In this document: in pieces, positions 45,927 through 57,143 of the stretch
How the letters are laid out: each line of letters starts with the position of its first letter
How positions within the stretch are numbered: the stretch's first letter is position 1
Source: Sthenelais limicola
Lineage: Eukaryota > Annelida > Polychaeta > Phyllodocida > Sigalionidae
Direction of reading: 5' to 3'
DNA length: 64,000 nucleotides
Assembly (NCBI GenBank): GCA_942159475.1
Contig: OW804095.1
Location: forward strand, 93,013,740 to 93,077,739
Position numbers and translations under genes: made by a program
Notes under the pieces: generated by a model
What the model saw: the letters and a program-made list of their open reading frames with translations, nothing else
What the model was told of the DNA's origin: nothing
The model's database searches: none

Positions 45927-47199
45927 TATATGGGTAAATGGTCTTCCATAGTTTTCCCCCAAGAGTTCCAAAGTGGCACCCGGCTGATTCCTGCTCAGGA
46001 CATGTTATATTATTAGAATCCACCATGAAACACCTTCCATAACACGAAACACGCTTGGCTCCAAAATCCCAGTTTGGCAACTGGACTATTAATGTTTGTG
46101 TGCAGTACATAAGACATTGGGAAATTCAGTCCGATAAAGTAATAATAATAGTAATATGTCATAATAAATCTGACAATGCAGCTTTAAGTGTATCTTTACA
46201 TGTTGAGGTACATTTATAGATCAGTAAGCAAATCCCTAATATTATGACTGCACATTGGGCAATGTCTATACTGACAGCGGAGAAGTTGTTGATCAGAAGC
46301 TTGTCGTTAGTGGACAGAAAAATAATTAACTTAACTTTGATCTGACCTCGAGTTAAACCCATTCAAGGTTTTCTCACGCCCTAGTGTACATGCCAGGAGT
46401 GGGAGGTATTTGCAAAATGAACACAGGCTATCAAGCATAATCCAAGTAGAGTATTTGCGTAGGTGGCAGAACAGAGGTATAGGTCATCACTTTGCTAGAG
46501 GCGAACACAATACCTCTAGGTTAGCATTGATTTGTCTGGCAATGAAATTTTAACTGTCCAGATTGCAAAGGAACACAGGTGGCAATATTCTAGATTAGGT
46601 GCCTGGGACCTGAGGACTGTTTGTTACTGCTACATTAGTAGGGTTCAGATGTAGACACACTTTGTTCCTCCAAACACGTACCTTATTGTATAGACACGCA
46701 CCTTAGCACACTGCTAAACATATGGAGGCAGAGAAGAATAGTGGGGTTGGGGGTTGAGGTTTGGAGTGGAGGTACGCCAAGAACTGCGCTATTGATTAAT
46801 CCTCTCAACCTTCATATAAAATCTGAAGTTATAATGACTTAATTCAAATTGGAATTATGGGCTCTGTGTAAGTGCATGTGCGCTGGGTCGAGCTTTTTTG
46901 GAATTTCTCACCATTGTTGATCTTTTTTTCTGTTTTCACTATTACTTAGATTTCTCCTGGTGTTGATCGATACCTGCATGAGCAGGTTTCGTAAAAACTG
47001 AGAAATGATAGTATGACTGCTCCATAATCAAGGATATGCCTATTGATGGCAGTCAGATGTATTGTTTCATAATTCAGTATCTTTATCTATAACATTCATT
47101 AGTATTTCTTTCATCGTAATGTAATAATAATCGTAATGTAATAATATTTGTAATAATAATATTCTGTACAACCTGTAAACCGCTGTAAATTAATATCAG
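45927..47199. other. Non-coding stretch
   Basis: Near 46172-46188 is TGACAATGCAGCTTTAAG, resembling the terminus of family A. No gene is supported. Confidence 0.4.
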
Positions 47200-47229
47200 G
47201 CTGAGAATATCGTCTCTGACCAAATGTAT

Positions 47230-47600
47230 GAGTTACCTGAATAAACAAGAAATTTCAACATCTTGGCAATGTATTTCGCGTAAAAATAACGTTTTTTTAT
47301 TATCGTTGTCACTGTTTCCATTAGATCGATGATCCATAAAGGTGCATGTTTTGAATAAAATTTACTCGATCAATCGATGTGTTGGCCTGAATAAACAAAA
47401 TTAAAAAAAACATGGGCGTCAACGTGAGGGAGTGCGTTTCTTCTTCAGGAAGGTTATTTATATTATTCCAATAACCAGCTAGGACGCCGTCAGATATTGT
47501 ATTCTCTTATAACATATGATTGGCAATTTTCTTAAATTCCTTGATAAAGGGCTAATGAGCCTGAAACGTCGGACCCCTGAATAAACAAACCTACAACTCA
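47230..47600 (+). repeat. Possible Penelope-like element remnants with a decayed hammerhead motif
   Basis: CCTGAATAAACAA occurs three times (about 47238, 47387 and 47574). Just before the third, 47539-47575 reads TTGATAAAGG, then GCTAATGAGC, then CTGAAACGTCGG. That is a hammerhead-like order: a degraded CUGAUGA, a short stem II and then GAAAC. Such motifs mark the terminal regions of Penelope-like elements and related ribozyme repeats. No reverse transcriptase is present. Confidence 0.4.
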
Positions 47601-47819
47601 TCCCTCCGTCCCTGTCCTTCTTCTGTTCTGGGCTAAATCCTTACCTTGAGATTAATTTTCTTAAATGTCTGTTTGCCATAAAATAATAAAAACTATCCCT
47701 TTTTCTTGGCTCTAAATCTATAAAAAATATTTTACATATATAAGTTTTTTCTAGGGTTTCGTATACTTAAATTAACAATTAGACACAGTCACCCTCATTT
47801 CTACATTATATATATATCT

Positions 47820-48072
47820 TACATCTTTTCTTCTTTCTACGACCGCCCCCCCCGCCCCCCGCACCACCACCACCACTCTCCCTCCTTCCCTCCCTTTCTC
47901 GCTTTCCTCCTCTTCCCCATTTTCTCTTGCCCTTTTTTCTCCCCCTGGATTATATAGATCTATATGTTTGGTTACGTTAAACTGTATTTTGAAACTAACG
48001 TTTTTGCCTAACGTTTGGGTTATTTGGGACGGTTGGTGACGGCGAATCGTACATCTTCATGCGACTACCATA
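47820..48072 (+). repeat. CT/C-rich tract followed by a family B fragment
   Basis: 47820-47945 is C- and T-rich simple sequence. Then 47968-48065 carries the 3' half of family B (GGTTACGTTAAACTGTATTT to GGTTGGTGACGGCGAATCGT). Confidence 0.6.
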
Positions 48073-49316
48073 TACAGTTTTATAATATAAACACACACTT
48101 ATAACACATTTGCGAAATTAACATTTATCTATGCGGATAACATGTTATATGCATATGTAAGGGTTCGGCGGCAGATCCATATCATTAACACATGTGGCAT
48201 TCTACCTGGATCTATTGACACCGTGACTTTTTAAATGAAACGTTTGCATGATGTGCTCTAATTACGAGAGAAATTACCCTGATTAAAAGCGACTTCCTAC
48301 ACGAGTCAATATCCTTTTCAGTTAAGGATTAGGGAATCTTTGGATTTTCCGCCATTCCCATGTTAGGAAACAAGAGGGTTCCGTTTAGGTAGCAGTGATA
48401 ATTGTATAGATGATACGTAGCAATTATGCCAATTATCTCCTACATGGTTTGTCAGTTCACATTTGTACATGGACGGGCCGAGTAGGACGGGTCCCAGCAA
48501 TGAGTTTGCTACAGTTGAACCTCTTTAAACAGTCGCTCTCATTTCCATATGAAATTAGTAACCTCCATTCTAGAAATACATCGTATAGAAAAGAATTTCG
48601 TTTTGAGATTACCTTTCACTACCGAAACCACAAACTCAGACATATTTATAATTGACTAAATATATATATGATACTCCTAATAATTTTGATATCAACGTCA
48701 TAATGGAATTACTCATGATTAAATGGATAAATGTAATATTAATTTGATTAGTTTGAATGGTTGTTGGATAAGGCTAGGTTCAATGCATAAATACATTTAT
48801 CAAGAATAAAATGAGTTTTTGTAGTTTTAATACGCTATGTATACATTTAGTGCGGTTCAACTTGTAATAATAATAATAATAAACTTTTTATTTCGGCTTA
48901 GTACAGTTACATTTTAGTATGTGGCCAATTCCACCAATTTGACAGCATTTGACCCCCTAGCATGGAAAGTGATTAAATGGGCTTAACGTCACATTTTGTG
49001 CCTAAGGTGGAATAAAAATAAATAAATAAAAAAAGAATTATCCTATTATGATGAATAATGATAACATGCATAGGATTTAATATGTATGGAGCATCAAATG
49101 TATTGATTTGAGTTTTTCTTGAATAGCAGCAGAGAAATAACATGGCAGCAAACAGTGGTGGGAACTGCGGGTAATGTCTCCTGCATCACACATATTTTTT
49201 CGAAGTTTCGGATTACATAGAAATTCATTCCAGTCTAGGCTGAGAGTTGAGAGGGTCCCTTTAAACTGAGGGAAAGCTTCTCGCTCTACACCGCAAAATG
49301 TCATCATAATCCCATT
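48073..49316. other. Non-coding stretch
   Basis: An (AAT)n run lies at 48867-48885. No gene is supported; open frames at about 48410 and 49077 are short and unassigned. Confidence 0.4.
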
Positions 49317-49420
49317 AGGACGCCTACTCCTGAACCAGAATAGCCATTAGCGCAGTAGGCGTCCAACCACTGACATATCATTCTTATCTGATCTGAGAGG
49401 TTGTGAGTCTAGACTGATCC
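49317..49420 (+). repeat. Family C element, best copy
   Basis: GGACGCCTACTCCTG (from 49319) and GCAGTAGGCGTCC (to 49363) form an inverted pair. The right flank (CCAACCACTGACATATCATT and CTGATCTGAGAGGTTGTGAG) is shared with the copies at 11.96 kb (reverse) and 19.34 kb. Confidence 0.6.
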
Positions 49421-51655
49421 CCGGCTCTAGTATCCATTGACCTTCCTGTCTTGTTTTGATTGAATATTGCTGGTGTGATTGAAATAATGATTTGACGATG
49501 CAAACAAACACGTCCTTTATTGTTGCTTTTATATACATGTATAACAATATCAAAGCTCCTAACATTTGTATATGCAGCAATGATATGAATTGAAATTGAA
49601 ACGCTGGTGAAAGATAGTGTACATCTTTAGTCTTATATTAAGTCACTCCGTGGTAATGTATCAATTTATACCTTTTATCACTATCCGAGTACTTATTAAT
49701 AGATTGAGTACATATAGTTGTATATCTATACATACGCGCCTGTATACCAATACTAGCAAAGTACGTTTGTTTTAATGAACGGCATACACAAGACACCATG
49801 GAATGAATGAATGATCGTTGCTATAATATAAAGAGATACCCGAATCCCTGTCGGTGTTCTCTGGTAAATATATATACATCTGTGATCCTAGCCAAGATAT
49901 TTTAGAACAATTATAGTCTCAAAATGGCAAACCATTAGAGACTTTTAGTCGCAGTTGTAATCTACAATAATTAAGTAAAGATTCCCTGGAGAGATGCCCT
50001 ATATAGCCTAGCTTAACGGAGGGTTACTGTACAAGGGACGGACCCTAGCTAATGCTTACTACCTATATTTATAATATAAACGCACTGATCAGTACACCAT
50101 GGCGTTGACAAACCAAGCTGTTACTTCATACAGGTGCGGCCCTGTTGAAGCCATGTTACACTCCAGTACATGTTACTTGACACCAGTATACCATATATAT
50201 ATATATCTATCTACCTATATACAGGAGTGTGGGAGGTTACTGGAGGAGAGGAGGAGGTGCTGCTGGATAAGCAGGAGGAAAGGACTTTCATAAGCCCGTT
50301 ATGTGTTCAAATTCATATCATATATCGACTCCAACCGGGACTTCAACTCTCTCTCTCTCTCCGTATGTACATTGACATTGCAAATTATATATCATAAATG
50401 GACGATTGGGACATTAGAGTGACATTGTAACATTATTGTATACAACTCGTGATAGAGAGTCAGTGCTAGAGGCATAGGAGTATTCTTCACATAAATTGGA
50501 TAATAGGATGAAATCAATCCAAGGGCATAAGAATATATAGGAAGGAAAGAGGGTTATTCCTTGTTAGTGTTCGTGGATCGTATGTACTTAATATAGCATA
50601 TCTGCCTTGTCTGCACATGGGGATATAATAGGATAAACTTTGTCACACTGATCTAACATTCCCCTAACCGAAATCCAACAAATAGGAGAGCTGTAAGGGA
50701 CATTACCAATCTATGTAAATACAACTGCATTGGCATAGTGGAGTTACATTGGAGGAGGAGAGACTATAGCAGGCTGGCCATATTAAGGATAACGTGTCTG
50801 CGTTTAGTATCATAAGTATAATAGTTATCTGATACTTCATATTCTCTCCTGATCGATCCATTTCATGTGAAAGTTGTTTAAGTTCGAATGTGGTAAATGT
50901 GGTACTATAGTATATAGGTCCACCGGAATTATATATATGTACAGCATTGATGGACAGAGAAGTTAAAACCTGCAATCTGACAAAGACAAGTCATATAATG
51001 TATCTCACATCCTCTCTCTTTCCTGCCCCCCCCCCCCCACCCACCCACCCACACACACACCATATGTGTATATCCTATAGATGGGTATTGTAGCTCAAAA
51101 TATAATATGCTCTAGACACGCTACAGGATGAAGGACATCAAATACTGAACCAACAACTTACCGCTGACTTGATACAAATTTGATCTGTGGTCTTCACATG
51201 TTTTTGGAATTATTTTAGTGATCAAGCTTTGGAATTAACTGGAACACTGCTCAGGAAATATTGGATCAAGTAGTAATAACTCGCATTAGATGGATGTGAT
51301 TGTGCCAATGCAATGGATTGATATAATTGGGCAAATGCACTAACAATTTCTTAGCCGGATAGGCTTTTGGATTTGTTTAACACCGATTTGGTTTTGAGCC
51401 ACGGGAATTTAAATTAAATTATGTGGGATGATCTGCACAAATTTAATCTATCCTCTAGATGTTAAGGTCGTGAGTAATGCCCTCAAGTGTCCCAAGTTAT
51501 AAAACTAATTAATTTAAATGACAGCATGTAAATATTTCTATTGAATCTTGCTTCATTTCCATCCCACAACCCCCTTCATTTAACAATAGTAGCAACTACA
51601 ATATATCAGGAGGCAGAAAGTGTCTGTTACAATTAGTCTAAGCCTAATCTTTCAA
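49421..51655. other. Non-coding stretch
   Basis: A simple-sequence run (poly-C, then CCCA and CA units) lies at 51027-51061. Otherwise nothing recognisable. Confidence 0.45.
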
Positions 51656-51882
51656 TCTTCAGGAGGAAATATAGATGTTCTGAGAATTGTTTACTAATAT
51701 TGAATCTTAATTAAGATCACTCTGACCTTGAGGAGGACATGTCTCTGGCATGGGAACTATTTATAATAATATTGAATCTTAATTAAGGTTCATCTGACCA
51801 TCAATCTCACCTTTAGGAGGAGATTCTTTGGGTTGAGAATTATTTAATAATATTGAATCTTAATTAAGACCAAGGGGACGCC
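51656..51882. repeat. Three-copy tandem repeat, unit about 72-81 bp
   Basis: AATATTGAATCTTAATTAAG recurs at 51696, 51768 and 51849. Each is preceded by AGGAGGA and a GGGAATTATTTA-like block. The units differ by substitutions and one insertion of about 9 bp. Confidence 0.75.
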
Positions 51883-52275
51883 CCATAGTCTGCACGGAGT
51901 CTTCTTCCTGCCAGTTGCAACTGATATCAAATCGTGAGAGGAAAATGGTGCACATTGCTTTCCTTCAATCAGGTACCTCTGAACATTTGATGTCAGTATA
52001 TGGCATGAGCAAAATAGTAATTATGTGTTAACCATAGTTAAAAATACCTCTGGTGGATTCTCTCGACACTTCAGACATACGTCCACAACTTGTGGAAGAA
52101 AACCAAGACGGTTATACCAGATTTCGGGTAATCTGTTAAACGCAATTTACCTTGTTGTTCGATCGTGATATCCGTGTTATGGATACGGCATCCTGTCTAT
52201 CGTGAGCACATATATGTCATCTGGTATTCTAGACAATTGCCTTTTAGTATTGAGAGGTTCAGAAAATAGATATCC

Positions 52276-52533
52276 AAATATAAATGCGACGAATATAACT
52301 GTGCAATCATGAGGAAATTCTGGACAAGTTTAGAGAACGTGAATTTTGTGCCAGGAATTTCTAAGAAACTTGAAGGTGGAATGTTAAGGACACGAAGAGT
52401 GCTGCATTTTGGAAGTAATTTCAGTGTGGATTGTATTCCTGAGAATGTGGATAACGGAGGCAGACCAGATCTTATCATGTTCATACCGGTAAGTGTAGGG
52501 GATGTGGGAATGGACAATGTGCAAGATGGATAA
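52276..52533 (+). other. Open region on both strands with a good splice donor, unassigned
   Basis: The plus frame is open from about 52276 and reads FVPGISKKLEGGMLRTRRVL and VDNGGRPDLIMFIP up to a strong donor (CCG/GTAAGTG at 52498/52499). No good acceptor precedes it; a weak AG lies at 52274-52275. The minus strand is open for 116 codons over the same bases (52197-52547). I recognise neither product. An exon, or a remnant of one, is possible. Confidence 0.25.
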
Positions 52534-52560
52534 TTCGGCTTCGCCAATCATCTTAATAGT

Positions 52561-52820
52561 TTAAAGCTGCATTCTCAGCCATTATAAGAGTAAAAAGGAT
52601 TACAAGATGTTCTAATCTATCAATATTCTTCATGTATTTGAAGTTTGAATTTGCCGAGAGAAAACGGCCGATGGTGAGCGATAATTTATAAGCGAAGTCG
52701 CCATAGTAGTTCAGCGGGTCTTCGGAATATAAATGTAGACTTTTATGAAGCTCCGTGTTATCAAAAACAACCAAACAAAATCCTCCAATATGTTGGGAAA
52801 ATCTCCTTTTAGATGTGTTG
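52561..52820 (-). repeat. Family A copy, truncated
   Basis: It starts with the terminus TTAAAGCTGCATTCTCAG at 52561. It continues in reverse orientation through GAGAAAACGGCC, GATGGTGAGCGATAATTTAT, ATATAAATGTAGACTTTTAT and ATCCTCCAATATG. The far terminus is lost. Confidence 0.65.
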
Positions 52821-53344
52821 GATGTGACCCGTGTTAATTGAAAATGCTGATTTGATCTAATTGTTATTATATTGCTATAAAATCCAGAGGGTCCCTCTCT
52901 TCAATTCTGGTACAGTGGTAGGACAATATTGTACAGTATATGCTATACGACAAGGAAACTATTAATAAGAGATCTATTGCTATTAACCCAAATGTTCCCT
53001 GTAATCATAAACACCAGACGGGAGTTGAGAATGACTTTGATCAGCTGTGTAAGTACATACATCTATTGCTGTTGCGCATGCTTTTGTCGTTGTCACAGCC
53101 CCATCCTCTCGATCGCAATCAACCTAGAGAAATTTATGGCTTAAATACATATCAAATGTCCAACATAAACACCTCCATGTGGTCGGTTGGATGTGGCCGG
53201 TTGTTTATTTAAACAACATTTTGGTCATAGTGACCTTTACTTTTCCAGGCTAGAACTACAACTGAGTTACATCGAATTTTTCTCATTATTTATGTCTGAG
53301 GGTGTAGGATCATCCAACATCGGAGCGGTTGAATATGGTGCTAC

Positions 53345-53717
53345 ACTGTTGCATTCTCAGTTAATATCGCCGAACTACATCAAGGAGTAGAATAATAATA
53401 TTTTTCTGTTAAATAACAGCGTATACATACAGTGATTTCTGGTCGGTTAGGTTGTATAATGAGGGGAAAGTCTTTGATGAGACGGTACGATCTTGAATAT
53501 GAATGTCCAGCATAATTAACTCTTGAGACCAGCCCAAATCCTTTCCTGTGATGGCTTGACTTATTATCGCTCATCGGCGGCCGATTCGACTTCAAATTCT
53601 TATATTTATAAATCTATAGCAGCAGCTCACTATTGATATATCTTCAGTCCCATAAGTCATAATATGAGTACATTTGGTAAAATTTCTTTTGTTGCAATAG
53701 CCGAGAACGCAGCTTTA
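53345..53717 (+). repeat. Family A copy
   Basis: The left terminus is GTTGCATTCTCAGTTAATAT and the right terminus GAGAACGCAGCTTTAA. The middle carries TTATTATCGCTCATCGGCGG and CCGATTCGACTTCAAATTC. The left-central part has been replaced or rearranged relative to the 54.6-kb copy. Confidence 0.65.
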
Positions 53718-54132
53718 AAAGCAATCTGCATGGTATAATTGGGCACATCCAACTTATACACCCCCCTACCACTGCATGTCATTTGCTGAATATTGCAAGT
53801 AGGGTTAAGTAAAATAATAAAATATATTTCTTAATCAGTATCAGTATCCTGTTCTGCGTTAGACCTTAATTCTGTATCTTAATCGACAGTATGACAGTAA
53901 TGAGAAGTAGTGTTACTCAACAACAACTGGTATGATTAGTTGTCTTCTCGTCTGCGACAATGGATATCTATGAAGAGGGTTCTAAACTGACAAGTGTCTG
54001 GATGGTATAGTTTTCACTAGTTCTAGAAGCGAGAATACAGGATTCCCTAATAAGGGAATACGCCAAAGCACCATTATTCTTTCTTGCAACTCAGGACCGA
54101 AACTACATTAAAGAATTGCTTTTGAGATGAAG

Positions 54133-54292
54133 TCGTTTTACAATTCGCCTTCACAAATCCTCCCAAATAATCCAAATGTAAAACAAAAGACTAAGTGAGG
54201 TTCAGAATTCAGTTCAACATAACCAAACAGATTATTTTTATCAACGCAATGCCAAATATACACTAAGATATTCTTAGTATTTATCATTTTCA
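54133..54292 (-). repeat. Family B copy, reverse orientation
   Basis: Blocks in order: TACAATTCGCCTTCACAAAT, CAAATAATCC, AGTTCAACATAACCAAACAG and CAATGCCAAATATACACTAA. They are the reverse complement of the 3' and middle parts of family B. Confidence 0.65.
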
Positions 54293-54622
54293 ACCTAATT
54301 TAACAAAAGTTACTCAATTTATATATAGAGGAAAGAAAATGTACCTAAAAGGAGAGGTATGACGACCTAGTGTAATCGGAAATTACCGAACAAAGAGAAC
54401 TCTTTATTAATAAGGCATTTTATATGATTGCAGAAGCTATAATTCAATCTGTTTCCAACGGGTAGTTATGGTCGCACTCTCAGTTAACATTGGTCAAAAA
54501 CTAAACGGAAAGCTAACAATCTTGGAGGATATTGTGCGATTATTTTACATATTAGACATTTCCCCTATCCTGAATTAAGTCACCAACTAAAATGTGCATG
54601 GTCCTATATTGTGAACTGAAAT

Positions 54623-54975
54623 TTAAAGTTGCATTCTCAGTTAATATCGCCGAAGAACTAAAATACTTTACACCTTTTGTTCAATACTTTACCAACCCCA
54701 CTACAATGTTACCAACATTTTGGAGGATTTTGTCCGGTTATTTTGGCAACAGGGCTAGCTTAATAAAAGCCCCAAAATTATATTTCTGAGACCGAAATGC
54801 TTTGTTATGGTAGCTTCACTTATTATCGCTCACCGGCGGCCGTTTTCTCTCAGTCGATTCATTTTCAAACATATAAAAACAGCATAATGTTGATGAATTC
54901 AGTCACAAATAAGTCATAATATAAGTTAATTTAGTAAGATTTGTTATGTCATAATAACTGAGAATGCAGCTTTAA
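54623..54975 (+). mobile_element. Family A element, best copy (about 350 bp)
   Basis: TA (54624-54625) is followed by AAGTTGCATTCTCAGTTAAT. The right end reads ATAATAACTGAGAATGCAGCTT and then TA. The termini are therefore inverted repeats of about 20 bp flanked by TA, as in Tc1/mariner-type non-autonomous elements. The centre carries TTATTATCGCTCACCGGCGG. No coding capacity. Other copies or fragments lie at 947, 10755, 31840, 52561, 53345 and 63388. Confidence 0.75.
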
Positions 54976-56162
54976 TCGGGGAAAAGATGACTTATTAAAC
55001 GGAGGCTCCGCATATATATATAAGCCAATAATATTCATGAAAGGAAATAGTGAAACTTGTGTGGCCCTCCCTTTAATTTTTCATGGTAGGCCTATAGACA
55101 AAATCTTTTGAAAAGAAATAAATGTTGCAAAAATCTGCAGGTGCCTACGTCGGGGTACAATTTATTAAATTATTCTGTAACCATTCATCAAGAAGGCTTA
55201 CTCCAACGTAGGCACTCATATCAGGAAAAATAAGGTTAACATTAAATTGATTCATTAGCGATTTTCAGGTACCTCTCTTTTTCGTTTCTCCTCCCTTCCC
55301 TTCACTTTCCCGCTCTTCCCTCTTTCTCTCAGAGAGAGGGAGAGGAAGCAGCGGGGGGGTATACTACCATATTCACAAAAATAAATTAGACATAGTAAAA
55401 TACCGTATCAATATGTAACATAACATGAATAATAAATAAAGATGATATTGTGGAATCCTAGAGGTTTATTGTACAGATGTATAGTAACGTGTAACAATTA
55501 CGTCATCACAAATTAAATTTAATTTAAAATGATTGATTGATTGATCGAATGACATAATAGTTGCGCAACCTAACATAATAGTTGCATAATCAAATTAATT
55601 GAAAATTAATGATTGAAGAAAGAAATGAGTTATGTCATAGTCTACACATAACCTTATGTAATAATAACGTAATTAAAAATTAAATTGAAATCAAAATTAC
55701 AACTAAAGAGTCTCCCGCTTTCTGGTAGTCATCCCTTTGTTCCCTGGTGATTAAGCCCCCGATTTATAGAGGCTAGATAATAATAATTCCCCTGTGATAA
55801 GTAGCTATACGTAGATAAAATCATTATAACCAACAGTAGAGTAGTACTCTTGTAATGGATAATAAATACTCAATAAATCTGTCAATATTCATATCGATTA
55901 CGATGGCGGTAAAAGTCAATAATGTAATAGTTATGCCTATTCCTTAATCAATTTCATGCACACTATTAAGACTGATGGCGTTCTGGCTCCAGGTTCCTCA
56001 TGATAATGTATTTTCCCCTCTATAAGTGTTATCTCTCTGCCATAATTATAAGCTAATCATTAACGGAGATTTTGTTTACAGATACCAGTTTGTCTTCGGG
56101 CAGACCACTTATTAGGCTAGCCCAGCATCTAGTAAAATGTCTACATATTATAATGGGTCCGA
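54976..56162. other. Non-coding stretch
   Basis: It holds pyrimidine-rich sequence at 55266-55335 with adjoining GA-rich sequence. No gene is supported. Confidence 0.4.
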
Positions 56163-56193
56163 TTGTCAGAAAATGTACAATTAGCAGCTCTAC

Positions 56194-56514
56194 TGGGCAC
56201 CAGACCAGTCAAGGCAAAAGCCAAGACTGGTCCCGGCAGGCTTAGAGCCCAGTGAGGACCATAAACAAAGGCTCTAATGGCTTTAGTCCCCGTTGGTTGG
56301 GCTGTTACTATCACTTCAGTCTGTTAGTATCAGTTTCCCCGAAAAAATAAATTATGAATTATAACTTGTTAAACCCCCAATCGTCCCTGTTTAACTCTTG
56401 TTTATAGCTCTCCAGAAGTTCTCTAGGCATAGAGGGCCACTACCGGTCCCGCTGGCCACTCTGTGCGTCTATAACGGGCCAGCTCAGACCAACCAACGGG
56501 GACTAATATAGCAT
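56194..56514. mobile_element. Inverted-repeat element with ends AGTCCCCGTTGGTTGG
   Basis: TTAGTCCCCGTTGGTTGGGC (56284-56303) and its inverse ACCAACCAACGGGGACTAAT (56497-56516) bracket about 190 bp. To the left, 56199-56235 holds a smaller inverted pair (ACCAGACCAGTC and GACTGGTC). Confidence 0.6.
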
Positions 56515-56642
56515 TAATACCCGAGGTTTTGGGTGGTCTGGGTGGTCTGTTGCCTGGTGGACAATTCAAGGGGCGTTAGCCCCGAGAATTTCCACCAGGC
56601 AACAGACCACTTAGACCATCCAAAACCGAGGGTATTGGTGCT
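56511..56642. repeat. Foldback of about 130 nt
   Basis: GGTGGTCTGTTGCCTGGTGG and CCACCAGGCAACAGACCACT pair. The pairing extends outward through GAGGTTTTGG/CCAAAACC to ATACCC/GGGTAT. The loop is about 30 nt (CAAGGGGCGTTAGCCCCGAG) with its own small GGGGC/GCCCC stem. Confidence 0.7.
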
Positions 56643-56644
56643 TT

Positions 56645-56816
56645 TAGACCCGGTTTGGTCAGATTCGACTGTTATTTACCACTTACTGACTTTTATTTAC
56701 CAGTTCTTTTGATGTCTATAACCCCCATTCCTTACCGGAAGTTGCTGGAAGTGATTGCCGTGGTCTATTGTGACAAAAATACACCCCAGAATCTGACCAA
56801 ACTGGGTCTAAACATT
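56645..56816. mobile_element. Inverted-repeat element with ends TTAGACCCGGTTTGGTCAGA
   Basis: The left end TTAGACCCGGTTTGGTCAGA and right end TCTGACCAAACTGGGTCTAA are inverted repeats of about 20 bp around a centre of about 130 bp. It abuts the foldback to its left. Confidence 0.65.
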
Positions 56817-56835
56817 TGTAGTACCCTAGAGTGAG

Positions 56836-56935
56836 GAATCTGGTTGCAGTGGTGGCCTTCCAGAATCAGTCAACCGCGCGCATAGCGGGAGATCCGTGGT
56901 TCGATTCCCGGTTGAGGAAGACAGTTTTTTGGGGG
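56836..56935 (+). repeat. tRNA-derived SINE head
   Basis: A B box GGTTCGATTCC (56898-56908) lies inside a paired T arm, with an A-box-like GTTGCAGTGGTGG about 50 bp upstream. The acceptor stem is not convincing, so a functional tRNA gene is unlikely. Confidence 0.55.
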
Positions 56936-57143
56936 TCATTACTCATTGAGTAATTAAGTAAGTTCTGCAAAAATTTGGCTCAGAAATGACACTAGATGTG
57001 TCTGGGTATATTTAGTATAGGGTCAAATTTTAACAAGTCTGTTCAGTTATGTAGAAGTGTATTTTGAACCTTATTTCTGTCTTCAGAATGGGTTATTTGA
57101 GAGGATAGGTGAGGGCGAATTGTACATCGTCTGCTGACTTGTC

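Larger units (their letters stand above)
56163..57143 (+). repeat. Family B copy split by nested insertions
   Basis: The 5' part (56163-56193, GGTCCGATTGTCAGAAAATG to CAGCTCTAC) and the 3' part (about 56957-57143, GTAAGTTCTGCAAAAATT to GGATAGGTGAGGGCGAATTG) together make up one ordinary family B element. They are separated by about 760 bp of other repeats. The join is collinear with the 5' fragment at 30695-30795, in which GTAAGTTCTGCAA follows the same CTCTAC block. Confidence 0.65.

Noticed and set aside
45677..46110. Frames of 74-112 codons near the TTCGGCCGAA arm
   Set aside because: Their most protein-like part is the palindromic arm itself, read in several frames.
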